64,000 nt of DNA from HKST-UBA178 sp965223815 (GCA_965223815.1 OZ245019.1:2232001-2296000); one strand, 5' to 3'. Shown: positions 9,921 to 19,979, numbered from the stretch's first letter. The notes: a model not told the origin generated them from the letters alone. Made by a program: numbers and translations.

Positions 9921-10856
9921 ATGATCCGATATCTTTTACGCTCACTGGCGTTAATCCTCGCCATAATCGCGGCGAAGCAGGTATCCGCGATAGAAATGAA
10001 CGGTTTTTCAATTGGTGAAGATGCGTTGATCCCCTTGGAGGAAATACATTCCGGCGGTCCTCCGAGGGATGGTATTCCGTCGATCGACAGGCCCCATTTC
10101 CTAGGCCCCGATGGGGACAATGACATGAAGCCGAAAGATAGGATTCTGGGAATCTCCTATAGGAACGTGACACGGGCTTATCCCATTGCAATCATGAACT
10201 GGCACGAAATCGTCAACGACCGCTTCGAGGGGGAGCCGGTGGTCGTGACCTACTGTCCGCTTTGCGGGAGCGGTGTCGCCTTTGCCGCCCGAGTGGGAAA
10301 CACCGAATTGACCATGGGCGTTTCGGGATTACTCTACAACAGCGATGTGCTGCTCTACGATCGCCAGAGTGACTCCCTCTGGTCGCAGATGCTGGCCCGG
10401 GCGGTCAGCGGGCCGATGAAGGGTAAACGATTGACTATATTGCCCCTTGTTCACACCACCTGGGAAAGGTGGCGCGAGGCTTATCCCGATACCCAGGTAT
10501 TGTCCAGAAAGACCGGTTATCGTCGAGACTACGAGCGGGATCCCTATAGCGGCTATGTGGATTCGAAGGGAATATGGTTTCCGGTATCCAAGCGCGATCC
10601 GAGGTATCACCCCAAGGAGCGGGTGCTCGGCGTGGAACTAGACGGAAAGTTCAAGGCCTATCCTTTTGCAGAGCTGAGTCGTGGTGACAGCAGCTTCTCC
10701 GACAGCTTTGCGGGGAAGCAGCTGCGGATCGTCTATGATGCCGAGGGAGAGAGCGCACGGGTTTATCACGGAGAGACAGAGATTCCCGCCATTATCTCGT
10801 TCTGGTTCGCCTGGTACGCTTTTCACCCGGATACTGACGTCTATCAGGCGGAGTAG
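9921..10856 (+). CDS. DUF3179 domain-containing exported protein
   Basis: A 311-residue protein with a signal peptide (about residues 1-22, ending QVSA) followed by a full DUF3179 domain. Landmarks are the N-terminal DALIPLEEIHSGGPPRDGIPSID, AYPIAIMNWHEIVND, the Cys motif VTYCPLCGSGVAF, GVSGLLYNSDVLLYDR and SLWSQMLARAVSGPMKGK. The function of DUF3179 proteins is unknown; the CxxC in a periplasmic protein could be redox-active or bind metal. ATG 9921 is preceded by AGGTGA. The gene stands alone between hypothetical genes and the helicase. Confidence 0.88.
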   Translation: MIRYLLRSLALILAIIAAKQVSAIEMNGFSIGEDALIPLEEIHSGGPPRDGIPSIDRPHFLGPDGDNDMKPKDRILGISYRNVTRAYPIAIMNWHEIVNDRFEGEPVVVTYCPLCGSGVAFAARVGNTELTMGVSGLLYNSDVLLYDRQSDSLWSQMLARAVSGPMKGKRLTILPLVHTTWERWREAYPDTQVLSRKTGYRRDYERDPYSGYVDSKGIWFPVSKRDPRYHPKERVLGVELDGKFKAYPFAELSRGDSSFSDSFAGKQLRIVYDAEGESARVYHGETEIPAIISFWFAWYAFHPDTDVYQAE

Positions 10857-10996
10857 GGGTAGAGCAGGCGCCTGCAACTGACAACCCAGCAGCGGCATAG
10901 CGAATAAAAAAGCACTATAGCGCTCCGACTGACTCACTGTTTGAGCCCGTGGTTAGATTAGCCTCTGGGAAAACAGATGAAACATGAGAGCCGGAC

Positions 10997-13411
10997 ATGA
11001 GCGCGAGCACCAGCCCTGCGAGTCCGCCCGCAGTGGGTGGAGGCAGTATTGACGAGTTGGTTCGACAACTGAAGCAAAATTTCGGCGGGCGAATCACCGG
11101 TGAGTTGCTGATGCCGGCGGCAGCCGGCCGTTTCGATCCGCTGCCAGCGGGGTTGGATCCGCGGCTGCAAAGGGCACTTGCAGGCCGGGGTATAGACAAA
11201 CTCTATCGCCACCAGTCCCTGGCGTGGAAGTCGGTTGCGAACGGCAAGCATACCGTAATCGTTACCCCAACGGCTTCGGGAAAAACGCTCTGCTACAATC
11301 TCCCGGTGTTAGATAGGGTACTCAGGTATCGGGATAAGGCCCTCTATCTATTTCCCACCAAGGCACTGTCTCAAGATCAACTGGCGGAACTCGCAGAACT
11401 CAACAGCTCAGGAAAGCTGGGTATACGCACCTTCACTTTCGATGGAGACACTCCGGGGGATGCGCGTAAAGCGGTGAGGACGCGGGGCGACATCGTGCTA
11501 TCCAATCCGGATATGCTGCACCAGGGCATTTTGCCTCATCACACCAAATGGGCTCAGTTTTTCGAATCACTGCGTTTCATTGTCATTGATGAGCTGCACA
11601 GTTACCGCGGCGTATTCGGCACCCATATGGCCAATGTGTTGAGGCGTGTACGGAGGATTTGCCGATTCTATGGCGTAAATCCGCTCTACATCATGACCAG
11701 CGCCACCATCGCCAATCCCGGTGAACTGGCGCAACAGCTCATCGGCGAGCCGGTAACCAGTATTACTGAATCGGGAGCCCCCCGGGGAGAGCGTCGGCTG
11801 CTGCTATGGAATCCACCCGTGGTCGACGCGGATTTGGGTATCCGCGCTTCGGCCCGCTCACAGACACTCACGATTGCCCGACGCATGGTCAACATGGGCA
11901 TGAAGGGAATAGTGTTCGCCCGCAGCCGTCTGATGGTCGAGGTGCTCACCAAATATCTCAAGGACAGGTTCGATCGGGATCCCAGAAAGCCCACTAGGAT
12001 TCTCGCTTATCGTGGCGGATACCTGCCGACGGAGCGCCGGGCTGCGGAGTCTAGGTTGAGACGCGGAGATATCGATTGCGTGGTGAGCACCTCGGCTCTG
12101 GAATTGGGCGTGGATATCGGCGCCCTGGATGTCTCGCTGTTGAACGGATACCCGGGATCGATCGCCGGGACCTGGCAGCGGTTGGGTAGGGCAGGCCGGA
12201 GAACTCGGCCTGCTCTGGGCGTGCTTGTGGCTAGCAGCCTGCCCCTGGATCAGTACATGGTACGCAATCCCGATTACTTCTTGGGGGCTTCGCCAGAGCA
12301 TGCGCGTATCGCCCCTGACCATCTGCTGATCCTCCTGGACCACATACGCTGTGCTGCGTTCGAGCTGCCCTTCGAGTCCGGCGAATCTTTCGGCGGTGAG
12401 CCGCTAGAGGAATTTTTGCAATACCTGGTGCAAGAGGAGGTTTTGCACAGGGAGGGTAACCACTGGCATTGGATGACTGACAGCTATCCCGCCAATGCCG
12501 TATCACTTAGGTCGGTTACAGAAGGAAATTTCGTGGTTGTAGATAGCGGTGAGGGCGGGCAGCGTATTATTGGCGAAGTAGATTACAGTGCTGCACCCCT
12601 GACCATTTACCCAGGGGCCATCTATATGATCCAGTCTGCTCCTTATCAAGTCGAGCGCCTGGACTGGGAAGGGCGCAAGGCTTTTGTGCGCCGTACCAGG
12701 GCCGACTATTACACCGATGCCATCGACTACACCCGTCTCAAGATTCTGGACCCTTTTGAGCGAAACGATATCGGACAGGTGGCGGTTGAACACGGCGAGG
12801 TCCATCTGGTCCGGCGTGTCGCGGGGTACAAAAAGATTCGTTACTACAGCCATGAGAATATCGGTTTCGGTAAAATTAATCTCCCCGACCAAGAGCTACA
12901 TACCACTGCAGTCTGGTGGCAGATTTCTGCGGATCTACTGGAGCAGCGATTCACCAGTCGCCAGCAAGCGCTGGATGGATTCCTGGGGGCGGCCTATGCG
13001 ATGCATCATATTGCAGCGATGAGAATGATGGCGGAAACAACCGATTTGGGCCGCGCTGTGGGTGACAGCGAAGCGGGTTGGGTGGCCACTGTGGGTGTGG
13101 GGGGAAGAGGCACCCTGAGAGATGCAAATTGGGATGAAGTGCCTGTGGAGCGCCAACGCCGGTTCCAGCCGGCTCTATTCCTCTACGATAACTACCCGGG
13201 TGGTGTGGGTCTTTCGGCGCCGCTGTTCGAGCAGCGGCAGCAGATAACCTGTGCTGCCCGGGAGTTGATCACAGGCTGCGATTGCAACTTCGGCTGTCCT
13301 GCCTGTGTAGGTCCCGTACTCGCTTCGGATGAGTTACGCGGATTTTCTGCGAAAGGTGCCGCTCGGGATATCATTCATCTATTTCTTGGCGAAGACGTTG
13401 GCACGGCTTGA
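10997..13411 (+). CDS. DEAD/DEAH-box helicase with DUF1998 domain (MrfA/YprA-like)
   Basis: An 804-residue superfamily 2 helicase. Walker A is TPTASGKT, motif II is the DEAH variant DELH (VIDELHSYRG), motif III is TSAT, and motif VI is QRLGRAGRR. The C-terminal region ends with a four-Cys cluster (CDCNFGCPACVG) typical of the zinc/iron-binding DUF1998 domain. Bacillus MrfA (YprA) of this family unwinds DNA and acts in repair of mitomycin C damage with the exonuclease MrfB (YprB). The next gene is exactly that exonuclease, overlapping the end of this one, which supports the same repair role here. Confidence 0.9.
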   Translation: MSASTSPASPPAVGGGSIDELVRQLKQNFGGRITGELLMPAAAGRFDPLPAGLDPRLQRALAGRGIDKLYRHQSLAWKSVANGKHTVIVTPTASGKTLCYNLPVLDRVLRYRDKALYLFPTKALSQDQLAELAELNSSGKLGIRTFTFDGDTPGDARKAVRTRGDIVLSNPDMLHQGILPHHTKWAQFFESLRFIVIDELHSYRGVFGTHMANVLRRVRRICRFYGVNPLYIMTSATIANPGELAQQLIGEPVTSITESGAPRGERRLLLWNPPVVDADLGIRASARSQTLTIARRMVNMGMKGIVFARSRLMVEVLTKYLKDRFDRDPRKPTRILAYRGGYLPTERRAAESRLRRGDIDCVVSTSALELGVDIGALDVSLLNGYPGSIAGTWQRLGRAGRRTRPALGVLVASSLPLDQYMVRNPDYFLGASPEHARIAPDHLLILLDHIRCAAFELPFESGESFGGEPLEEFLQYLVQEEVLHREGNHWHWMTDSYPANAVSLRSVTEGNFVVVDSGEGGQRIIGEVDYSAAPLTIYPGAIYMIQSAPYQVERLDWEGRKAFVRRTRADYYTDAIDYTRLKILDPFERNDIGQVAVEHGEVHLVRRVAGYKKIRYYSHENIGFGKINLPDQELHTTAVWWQISADLLEQRFTSRQQALDGFLGAAYAMHHIAAMRMMAETTDLGRAVGDSEAGWVATVGVGGRGTLRDANWDEVPVERQRRFQPALFLYDNYPGGVGLSAPLFEQRQQITCAARELITGCDCNFGCPACVGPVLASDELRGFSAKGAARDIIHLFLGEDVGTA

Positions 13412-14471
13412 AGATCGTCTGAAGGCGCTGAAGCGCCAGCGTTCGGGCGCCGAATCCGCAGCAGGCTCACTGGTGTCCCGCATGCGTAGGCTCAGGCCGA
13501 GGGGGCGTTGCAGAGAGGAACAACAGGGCTTCCCTATGGATGCGGATCACCGGTTGGCGCAGGGGCTCCTGGGACGGATCCTGGCCCAGGGATTAATTCT
13601 GCTGGAGCGGCTGCTGCCGCTGGCGACCCACCATGGGAAACAGCGGTTGTCGATACTGGGCCGGGGAACGGGAAGCTTGCCCTTGCCGGATAGGCCCAGG
13701 CCTCGGCAGTTGGTATTTCTTGATACCGAGACGACGGGACTCTCCGGGGGTAGCGGCACTCTGGCTTTTTTACTGGGAATCGCCCGTTTGACCGAGGGCG
13801 GGTTGCTGGTGCGGCAATATGTTCTGAGTCGTTATCTGGGAGAGCAGGCAATGCTGCGGACTGTGGCGGATACTATGGAGGCAGAGGATACCCTGGTGAC
13901 CTACAACGGTAGCAGCTTCGACCTTCCATTGCTGGCCGGGCGTTGTCGAATGAAAGGGCTGCATATTCCGTTTGACCGCTTCGATCACTTGGACTTGCTG
14001 TATCCGACACGGCGCGCTTTCGGCGAGCATTGGCCAGACTGCCGTCTGCTCACGGCGGAGCGCAGACTGCTCGGCTTTCAAAGGCGATTGGATCTACCCG
14101 GTGCCGAGGCGCCCCGAGCCTGGGAGGAGTGGATTAGAAACGGAGAGCAGGTTTTGCTGCGGGAAGTTTGCAGCCATAATTTGCGCGATCTGGTTTCTCT
14201 CGCAGTACTGCTACCCACTCTTGGGTCCGTCTACGAGGATCCCGTTGCCAACGAGGCAGACCTATTGTCGGTGGTCAGGGGCCATATCAAGGCGGGGGGC
14301 AAGCTAACGGCGCTGCATCTGCTCCAGGCGAATGCCAATCACCTGGGCGAAGGCGGTCGCTCAGAGTTGCGTTGCTTGCGGCGGTGGCAGGAACGCCGCC
14401 GGCAAATACCCTTGGCTGATTGGCCCAGGAGCCCGGCCCACGACGGTAAATCGGGGGAGTTCGTAAACTAG
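13398..14471 (+). CDS. DEDD-family exonuclease (MrfB/YprB-like)
   Basis: An RNase H-like 3'-5' exonuclease of the YprB family. DxE is in FLDTETTGLSGG, the second acidic motif is YNGSSFDLPLL, and a later motif is HNLRDLVSL. The N-terminal segment LARLEDRLKALKRQR resembles the start of relatives, so I place the start at TTG 13398, overlapping the helicase end by 14 bases. ATG 13329 is open in frame but would give a longer overlap and an unfamiliar leader. It is predicted to trim DNA opened by the preceding helicase during mitomycin-type damage repair. It is convergent with the following minus-strand gene, 21 bases away. Confidence 0.85.
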   Translation: MARLEDRLKALKRQRSGAESAAGSLVSRMRRLRPRGRCREEQQGFPMDADHRLAQGLLGRILAQGLILLERLLPLATHHGKQRLSILGRGTGSLPLPDRPRPRQLVFLDTETTGLSGGSGTLAFLLGIARLTEGGLLVRQYVLSRYLGEQAMLRTVADTMEAEDTLVTYNGSSFDLPLLAGRCRMKGLHIPFDRFDHLDLLYPTRRAFGEHWPDCRLLTAERRLLGFQRRLDLPGAEAPRAWEEWIRNGEQVLLREVCSHNLRDLVSLAVLLPTLGSVYEDPVANEADLLSVVRGHIKAGGKLTALHLLQANANHLGEGGRSELRCLRRWQERRRQIPLADWPRSPAHDGKSGEFVN

Positions 14472-14492
14472 CTACAAGCCAGGCATTACTAT

Positions 14493-16328
14493 CTAGTACC
14501 CAAGGTCTATGGGCTCGAAGGGGTGTTTGGGTTTGCCGCCGAGAATGTTTCGAAGAATATCATTCATGGTGGCAACATCGTTGTCGAAACCGCCATGGCT
14601 GGTGGCACAGCTGCGTTTCCCCCCCGAAGCCTCAGACCCATGGCTGTAGACAACTGTAAGTCGCTTACCGGCGCGTTTACGCAATCCGCCGTTGTGGATT
14701 TCCATGCCCAGAATGGCTTCGGGAATTTGCTCCTCAAAGGCTCTCGACACCAGATAGAGCAACGATTTTCGATACACCTTCGCCACGTTATCGTCTTTCT
14801 CCAGCTGATCGTCGAGGTTGTATATCGTCATCCGGTCAATACCGAACCCCCGTTTGCGTTTCAATAGCGGCAGGTAGTGGTTTTCAAACAGGGCCACGGA
14901 TGCAGCGGGGGCCATGAGGCTGCAGCTCTCAATTTGCATTTGGGGCGCGACCCGCTTCAGCGTAGCAGCTAGATAGGCCATAAGTATGGCGCCGGTGCTA
15001 TGACCCGCCAGATGGATGTCGAGGCTGTGGCCGGCTTTTCTAAACGCCTTGACGAATGCCTCGATAACCGTTTCTCCTGCTTTTCCTGAATCGAAAGGAC
15101 GCCTGGCTCCATACTTCATCTCCCGCCAGAGGGCACGGCCGGGGATGCGGGTGCCACGTTCCAGTAGGCGATCCGTCCAGTCGCTGAAGCCCCCGGCCCG
15201 GGCCTCGGCCTGATCCTTTTTTCCAAACACTACATCTTTGAGCTCCTCTAATAGCCCGGTGTCATACATGATGTGGTAGGGGTAAATTCGGTTCTGCTTG
15301 AAGGTATCCCGCATGGCGCTAATCCGGGACGCCGAGTCCTTCGGTGAATTGAGGCCGCCGTGGGCGTAGAGCAGCAGGTGATCGTATTTATCGCTCTCGG
15401 CGATTAGTTCAGCGGTCTGGCGAGTGTCGTGTGCAGTGCTCCAGTAGCGGCCGTGTTCATGGAAATCCCCATCATCAATATGGACAAAGTGGCCGGCGAT
15501 CTCGGCCCTGGCGGGGGACCGCCCCGATTGTTCCCTGTCGTTTTGAATTACGGAATATTGATTGGGTGGATTGTGCCAGATTTGGGGCGTGGGCAGCGCC
15601 AATCGGAAAACCCAGGCATCGCGTATGTTCTTTTGCCAATCCTCATATAACCAGGTAGCTACACCGTCTTCTCCCCACTTCTCGCCCCAGGAATTTTGCA
15701 CTAGAAAACCTTTGTCGTCGTATCCAATGATCGCGAAGGCGTGTCCTCCGAGTATCTCTTCCTGGGGGGTAATGATTCCATCTTTAATCCTGCTCCTGTC
15801 CCAGCCGCCATGCACCATGGCGGAGACGAAGACAGCGCCAACCTCATTCAGGGCTGTATGAAAATGGGAGACTTTGTGCTGTAGTCTGAAGTAGGCGCCG
15901 AGGGTGTTTTCCCGCGCTTTCTTGGCGCGGCGTATAGTCAATTCCCCTGGATTGGGTCGGTACGGCCAATCCTTATCTCGACAGACGCCCATTGCATACC
16001 ACCCTTTGATTGCTCCCCGGCAGCTTGACCCGGCATAACGCTGGCCGGGCCATTCATCATGCCGTTTTGCCATTTCATAGAGCATTCGGGCACTGACCTG
16101 GTAACTGTGTTGACGTCGATGGTTTAACATATTGATGGCAGCTGCCAAGCCGAAGCCGGTACAGGCACCTTCACTGCCCTGGTCCAGTACCATCAGTTCC
16201 TTCGGCCTGTCGAGGCGCGCCTCGAGCCGTATAAGTGCCGGTTGGTAAATGAAATCCCTGAAGTCGGGAATATCAGGCTTCGCATTGAGTGGATGCTCTT
16301 CCAGGCTCGCGATTTTGCTGTTACCCAT
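14493..16328 (-). CDS. Papain-like (C1) peptidase fused to an alpha/beta hydrolase
   Basis: A 611-residue two-domain protein. Residues about 1-245 form a C1A papain-type peptidase: oxyanion Gln50 and nucleophile Cys56 in LDQGSEGACTGFG, His196 in GGHAFAIIGYDD, Asn212 in QNSWGEKWGEDG. Residues about 290-611 form an alpha/beta hydrolase: an HGG oxyanion-type motif (YAHGGLNS) and nucleophile Ser444 in LAGHSTG, with candidate His in the C-terminal SHGS/SHGG segments. No signal peptide is seen, so a cytoplasmic location is likely. ATG 16328 has AGGGGGAG upstream. As the last gene of the minus-strand NRPS run it might process the peptide or protect the cell, but this is inference. Confidence 0.85.
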   Translation of the reverse strand: MGNSKIASLEEHPLNAKPDIPDFRDFIYQPALIRLEARLDRPKELMVLDQGSEGACTGFGLAAAINMLNHRRQHSYQVSARMLYEMAKRHDEWPGQRYAGSSCRGAIKGWYAMGVCRDKDWPYRPNPGELTIRRAKKARENTLGAYFRLQHKVSHFHTALNEVGAVFVSAMVHGGWDRSRIKDGIITPQEEILGGHAFAIIGYDDKGFLVQNSWGEKWGEDGVATWLYEDWQKNIRDAWVFRLALPTPQIWHNPPNQYSVIQNDREQSGRSPARAEIAGHFVHIDDGDFHEHGRYWSTAHDTRQTAELIAESDKYDHLLLYAHGGLNSPKDSASRISAMRDTFKQNRIYPYHIMYDTGLLEELKDVVFGKKDQAEARAGGFSDWTDRLLERGTRIPGRALWREMKYGARRPFDSGKAGETVIEAFVKAFRKAGHSLDIHLAGHSTGAILMAYLAATLKRVAPQMQIESCSLMAPAASVALFENHYLPLLKRKRGFGIDRMTIYNLDDQLEKDDNVAKVYRKSLLYLVSRAFEEQIPEAILGMEIHNGGLRKRAGKRLTVVYSHGSEASGGKRSCATSHGGFDNDVATMNDILRNILGGKPKHPFEPIDLGY

Positions 16329-16431
16329 GAACTCCCCCTCTCTGTTGATGTGGTCGCCGCCGGACTGTTGCAAATGAGTATAGACGCCTTTGAAGGTCTC
16401 CCAGGGCGTCGGTGCATGGAGGTTTAACGGT

Positions 16432-17937
16432 TTAAGCCTTTTGACTGTCTGGCGGGGATGTACGTTTTATGAACTCAAGCACCCGGCGTTCGGGTCCCTG
16501 ATGTTTTCCAAAGAAATACCAGAGGGTGAGCAGTGTAGCGCTGTAGACCAGGGCACCGGAGCCGACACTTGCGGCAAGTGGCGCAAGATTGGCCCACCCT
16601 TCAGTTGCAGGCATTAGGGACAGCGTGGCAACAACTGCAACGGCCATCGCCAACGTCGCCACCAGCGTTCTCCATATTTGTACAACGGCATTCATGAGTG
16701 GGCATCTTAATATTGCCAGCGTCACCGAAAGGCTGACGGCGAACAGGACGATATTGACGAGGCTGAGTGCCCAGGCGCCACCCACCAGCCCATAGCTGCT
16801 GCTGGCCCAGATGAAACAGGGGACCAGCATTACTACCCCCAGACCGGTAAGTATCGCCAACAGACGGGTTCTCCCGAGGGCGATGAAGAGGGGAACCTGA
16901 TTGGCCATGGCCACGGAGGCGAGTCCATAGATAGCTAGTATTCGGATAAGGGGTATGGCCTCGATCCAATTCTCTCCCAGTAGAACCCAGACCAGAGGCT
17001 CGGCTACCAGGCCGATGCCCGCGGCGACCGGGAAACCAATCAGCAGAATAACTCCCAGTCCGTCCAGGAACGATGCCCTAAGCTGCTCAAGGTTCTCGCC
17101 CAGCTTGGCGTAACCCGGTAGCATCACTTTACGAATCGGCGCCACCAACTCACTGGTCGCGAGATTTGAGATTTCATGGGCCACTGCGTAGAGCCCAAGG
17201 GATTGACTGTTCATCAGCCTTCCGAGAATGATGGTGTCCGATCGCCGGTAGAGAAACCCCAGCAGATTACCGAACATCAGCCATTTGCCGAAGGCGAAAA
17301 TCTCCCGCCAAAAACGAAGTGAGAGAGAAGGTCGATAAGGATGCATCCAATAGCTCATCAGCATCTTGATAACAGTACCGCTGACGATGCCGATAACCAG
17401 AGCCCAGTAACTGCGGAGAAAGAATGCCGAACCAATGGTTAAAAGAAATGCCCCGAGTTTGCTGCCTGCAAGGATGACGAATTCTTTTTCGAAACGCAGG
17501 TGTTTCTGAAAATCCACAATCCCGATGTTGTGGAGACCGTCCAAAGCGGCCTGGGCGGCCAGCGCTATGACAACGGCCTCCAGTCGCGGCTCCTGAAAGA
17601 AGATACTGGCTGGCTCTGCGAGCAGGTAGAGGGCGGCGCAGGTGATTAGCCCACGCATGAGCGAGAGTGTCCAGGCCGTGTTGTAATGATAGGGACCAGG
17701 TTGGGGATGGCGTACGATCCAAAGCTCGAAATTGAATGAGCTTAGAAGTTCGATCGAGGCCACCAGCAGCGAAGCCATGGCAACGATCCCAAAGTCAGCG
17801 GGCACCAGCAGACGAGCTAAAATAACGGTGCTGACCAAGCCCAGCAGCCGTATCGTCATTCGCGACCCGATAACCCAGGCCGCGCCTTTAACCATCAGCA
17901 GGCCAAGGCCGGCGGGTCCTCCGCTATCCCGGGCCAT
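16432..17937 (-). CDS. MOP-superfamily flippase (oligosaccharide/LPS-type exporter)
   Basis: About 501 residues with roughly 12-14 predicted membrane helices. It has the polysaccharide-synthase/Wzx-like N-terminal pattern: GAAWVIGSRMTIRLLGLVST, ARLLVPADFGIVAMA, GLHNIGIVDFQKHLRFEKE. The family flips lipid-linked oligosaccharides or exports peptides and lipopeptides. The start (ATG 17937, or TTG 17949) overlaps the end of the PCP-E gene, so it is in the NRPS operon and translationally coupled. No glycosyltransferases are nearby, so export of the NRPS product or a lipid-linked intermediate is a reasonable inference. Confidence 0.85.
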   Translation of the reverse strand: MARDSGGPAGLGLLMVKGAAWVIGSRMTIRLLGLVSTVILARLLVPADFGIVAMASLLVASIELLSSFNFELWIVRHPQPGPYHYNTAWTLSLMRGLITCAALYLLAEPASIFFQEPRLEAVVIALAAQAALDGLHNIGIVDFQKHLRFEKEFVILAGSKLGAFLLTIGSAFFLRSYWALVIGIVSGTVIKMLMSYWMHPYRPSLSLRFWREIFAFGKWLMFGNLLGFLYRRSDTIILGRLMNSQSLGLYAVAHEISNLATSELVAPIRKVMLPGYAKLGENLEQLRASFLDGLGVILLIGFPVAAGIGLVAEPLVWVLLGENWIEAIPLIRILAIYGLASVAMANQVPLFIALGRTRLLAILTGLGVVMLVPCFIWASSSYGLVGGAWALSLVNIVLFAVSLSVTLAILRCPLMNAVVQIWRTLVATLAMAVAVVATLSLMPATEGWANLAPLAASVGSGALVYSATLLTLWYFFGKHQGPERRVLEFIKRTSPPDSQKA

Positions 17938-19960
17938 CGGGGTCGTCAATCTTGCCCAGAAGCTCGGCTAGACCGTCCAGCTGACTCTGGTCCAACCCGG
18001 AAAGAGGAAAGTCCGACGGCGTACGGGTACCGTTTTCCCGGGAGCGGCAGTGCGCAATCAACCGTTCGAGATTGGCGATGTATGTCTTCGCCAGCTGTTC
18101 TATGGTCTCCCTAGTGTGGAACTTGCTGCTGTATGTCCAGGAGGCGTGGAGAGAGTTGTCGACCACACTGACATTGACTTCCAGCAGGTAGGCACGGGGG
18201 CTGCGGCCACTGCGGACAGGCCCGGTATTCATTTCCAGCGGCCGCAGCAGTCCGGATTGGTGATGAGTTTGACCCAGGTAGTTGAAACAGAGTTGCGGTC
18301 TTGAGGCAGTGGCGAGGCGGGCTTTCAGTTGCTGGTCGGCAGAGAGGTAGGTCAACAATCCGTGACCCATTCCATGATCGGGAATACGGCGCAGCTGTTC
18401 TTTTACGGTCACTAGTTGCTGGCCCGGATCCGCAGAAGTATCAACGGTCAATTTGACGGGATAAACGCTGGTGAACCAGCCGATGGTGCGGGATATATCT
18501 AAATCGTCGAACAGGGATTCCCGTCCATGACCTTCAAGATCGAGATAGACCTCTGACTTGTTGCTCCAGCCCCCAATGGTTTGCCCAAGGGCGGCGAGCA
18601 GTGCATCGTTTATTTGTGTGCTGTAGCTTCGGGGGACTTCGTGAAGCAGTTCTTGAGTCTGCGCCTCGCCGAGGGATCGCTCTACGGTCTCTCCGGTTTG
18701 CTCCCGGTTGTCATGGGGGGGGCTGGGGAAGTCGGTGGGCAATGCGGCGGCTGGTTCAACTATCCCCAGCCAGTAATCCCGCTGCTTCTGTAACTCGTCG
18801 GATTGAGCATGTTCCGTGAGCCGGCCAGCCCAATCTTTAACGGAGTTGGTCTTTGGGGGCAGGCTCATGGTTTCACCGGCCAACAGCTGTCCACAGAGGG
18901 TCTCCATGTCCTGTACAAAAATATGCCAGGCGTGGGCGTCAAGGAGCAGGTGGTGGGCGACCATGAAAAGCAGTTTGGGGCTGCTTCCCGGCATATTGAA
19001 GCAAACCAGCCTCAGCAATGGCGCCTCGTTGAGCAAGAGGCTCTCACAGACAGTGGCGATTTTGTTTTCCAATTCACTTGCGATCAGCGATTCGTCGCAG
19101 ATGGATAGGTCGATCGCTTCCAGGGGGAGGTCTAAATCTGGCTCCTGGAAAATTTGTGACCAATCGGCTCCGCTCCGGTGGAAGCTTGAACGCAAGGCGT
19201 CATGGTGTATGAGAAGCTGCTGGAGCGCCCGTTCTAGCATCTGAAACTCCAGGCGCTCATCGATCTGTAGCAGCAATGACTGGCTCCACTGCTGTGGGTC
19301 GACGGTGATCTGATTAAAGAACCAGAGCTGGATCGGCAGCAGGGGAACGGCCCCCGTAACCGGGCCGGTTTCGATCTTAGCTGAATTGATTTCGCCTACC
19401 TGTAGAGCCTGCGCCTCGATGGTCGGGCTGGAGAAAAACTTGTCAGGGGTGATTTGCAAGCCTTGTTGCCTGGCACGGGCGAGAATCCTGATGCTCAATA
19501 AAGAGTCGCCCCCGACTTCGAAGAAGTTGTCGTGCACGCTCAGCTCGTCTATCCCTATTACCTCGCACCAAATTTCTGCGAGTATGCGTTCCGTTTCGGT
19601 GCGGGGGGCTACTACCGCATTCTCTTCTGGAGCAGTGTCGGCCGGCTGAATCCAGCGCAGGGCATCGCGATCGATTTTCCCTGCCGGTGTTCTCGGGAGT
19701 CTTTGCACCAGGATGACCGATTCAGGCGCCATGTATGCTGGCAGCCGGGATCGTCCGTAGTCTTCGATTTCAGTATCCAATCCGGATTCAAGGGTTTCGC
19801 ATTCGATGTAGGCTAGCAGCCTCTTACGGTCGCTCCCACCAGCCGGAGTCCCATCCGCTGTTGTCGCTGGAGGGAGTCCCAGTCGGTGGGCGAGTAGCAG
19901 GCGCCGGTTCGCAGACAACGACTGCAGCCGTTGGCGATGAGATTTGTAGTCATTCATCAT
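17924..19960 (-). CDS. NRPS protein: A-domain C-terminal subdomain - PCP - epimerization
   Basis: A 678-residue protein that begins with a roughly 30-residue helical leader. It then carries only the C-terminal part of an adenylation domain: A9-like LPAYMAPESVILVQRLPRT and A10 with Lys95 in PAGKIDRDAL. A PCP follows (phosphopantetheine Ser153 in FFEVGGDSLLS), then a condensation-like epimerization domain (AHHLLLDAHAW; ISRTIGWFTSVYPVKL; LCFNYLGQ). Motifs A1-A8 are absent here but present two genes upstream in the C-A protein. It has its own ribosome-binding site (AAAGAGG before the ATG). It should carry out the last half-reaction, carrier and L-to-D epimerization of the third residue. Confidence 0.9.
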   Translation of the reverse strand: MMNDYKSHRQRLQSLSANRRLLLAHRLGLPPATTADGTPAGGSDRKRLLAYIECETLESGLDTEIEDYGRSRLPAYMAPESVILVQRLPRTPAGKIDRDALRWIQPADTAPEENAVVAPRTETERILAEIWCEVIGIDELSVHDNFFEVGGDSLLSIRILARARQQGLQITPDKFFSSPTIEAQALQVGEINSAKIETGPVTGAVPLLPIQLWFFNQITVDPQQWSQSLLLQIDERLEFQMLERALQQLLIHHDALRSSFHRSGADWSQIFQEPDLDLPLEAIDLSICDESLIASELENKIATVCESLLLNEAPLLRLVCFNMPGSSPKLLFMVAHHLLLDAHAWHIFVQDMETLCGQLLAGETMSLPPKTNSVKDWAGRLTEHAQSDELQKQRDYWLGIVEPAAALPTDFPSPPHDNREQTGETVERSLGEAQTQELLHEVPRSYSTQINDALLAALGQTIGGWSNKSEVYLDLEGHGRESLFDDLDISRTIGWFTSVYPVKLTVDTSADPGQQLVTVKEQLRRIPDHGMGHGLLTYLSADQQLKARLATASRPQLCFNYLGQTHHQSGLLRPLEMNTGPVRSGRSPRAYLLEVNVSVVDNSLHASWTYSSKFHTRETIEQLAKTYIANLERLIAHCRSRENGTRTPSDFPLSGLDQSQLDGLAELLGKIDDPDGPG

Positions 19961-19979
19961 CTCGCCTCTTTCCAGTCCT

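Noticed and set aside
10864..10875. GCAGGCGCCTGC palindrome after the DUF3179 gene as a terminator
   Set aside because: Perfect 12-base palindrome but no loop and no following T-run; too weak to call
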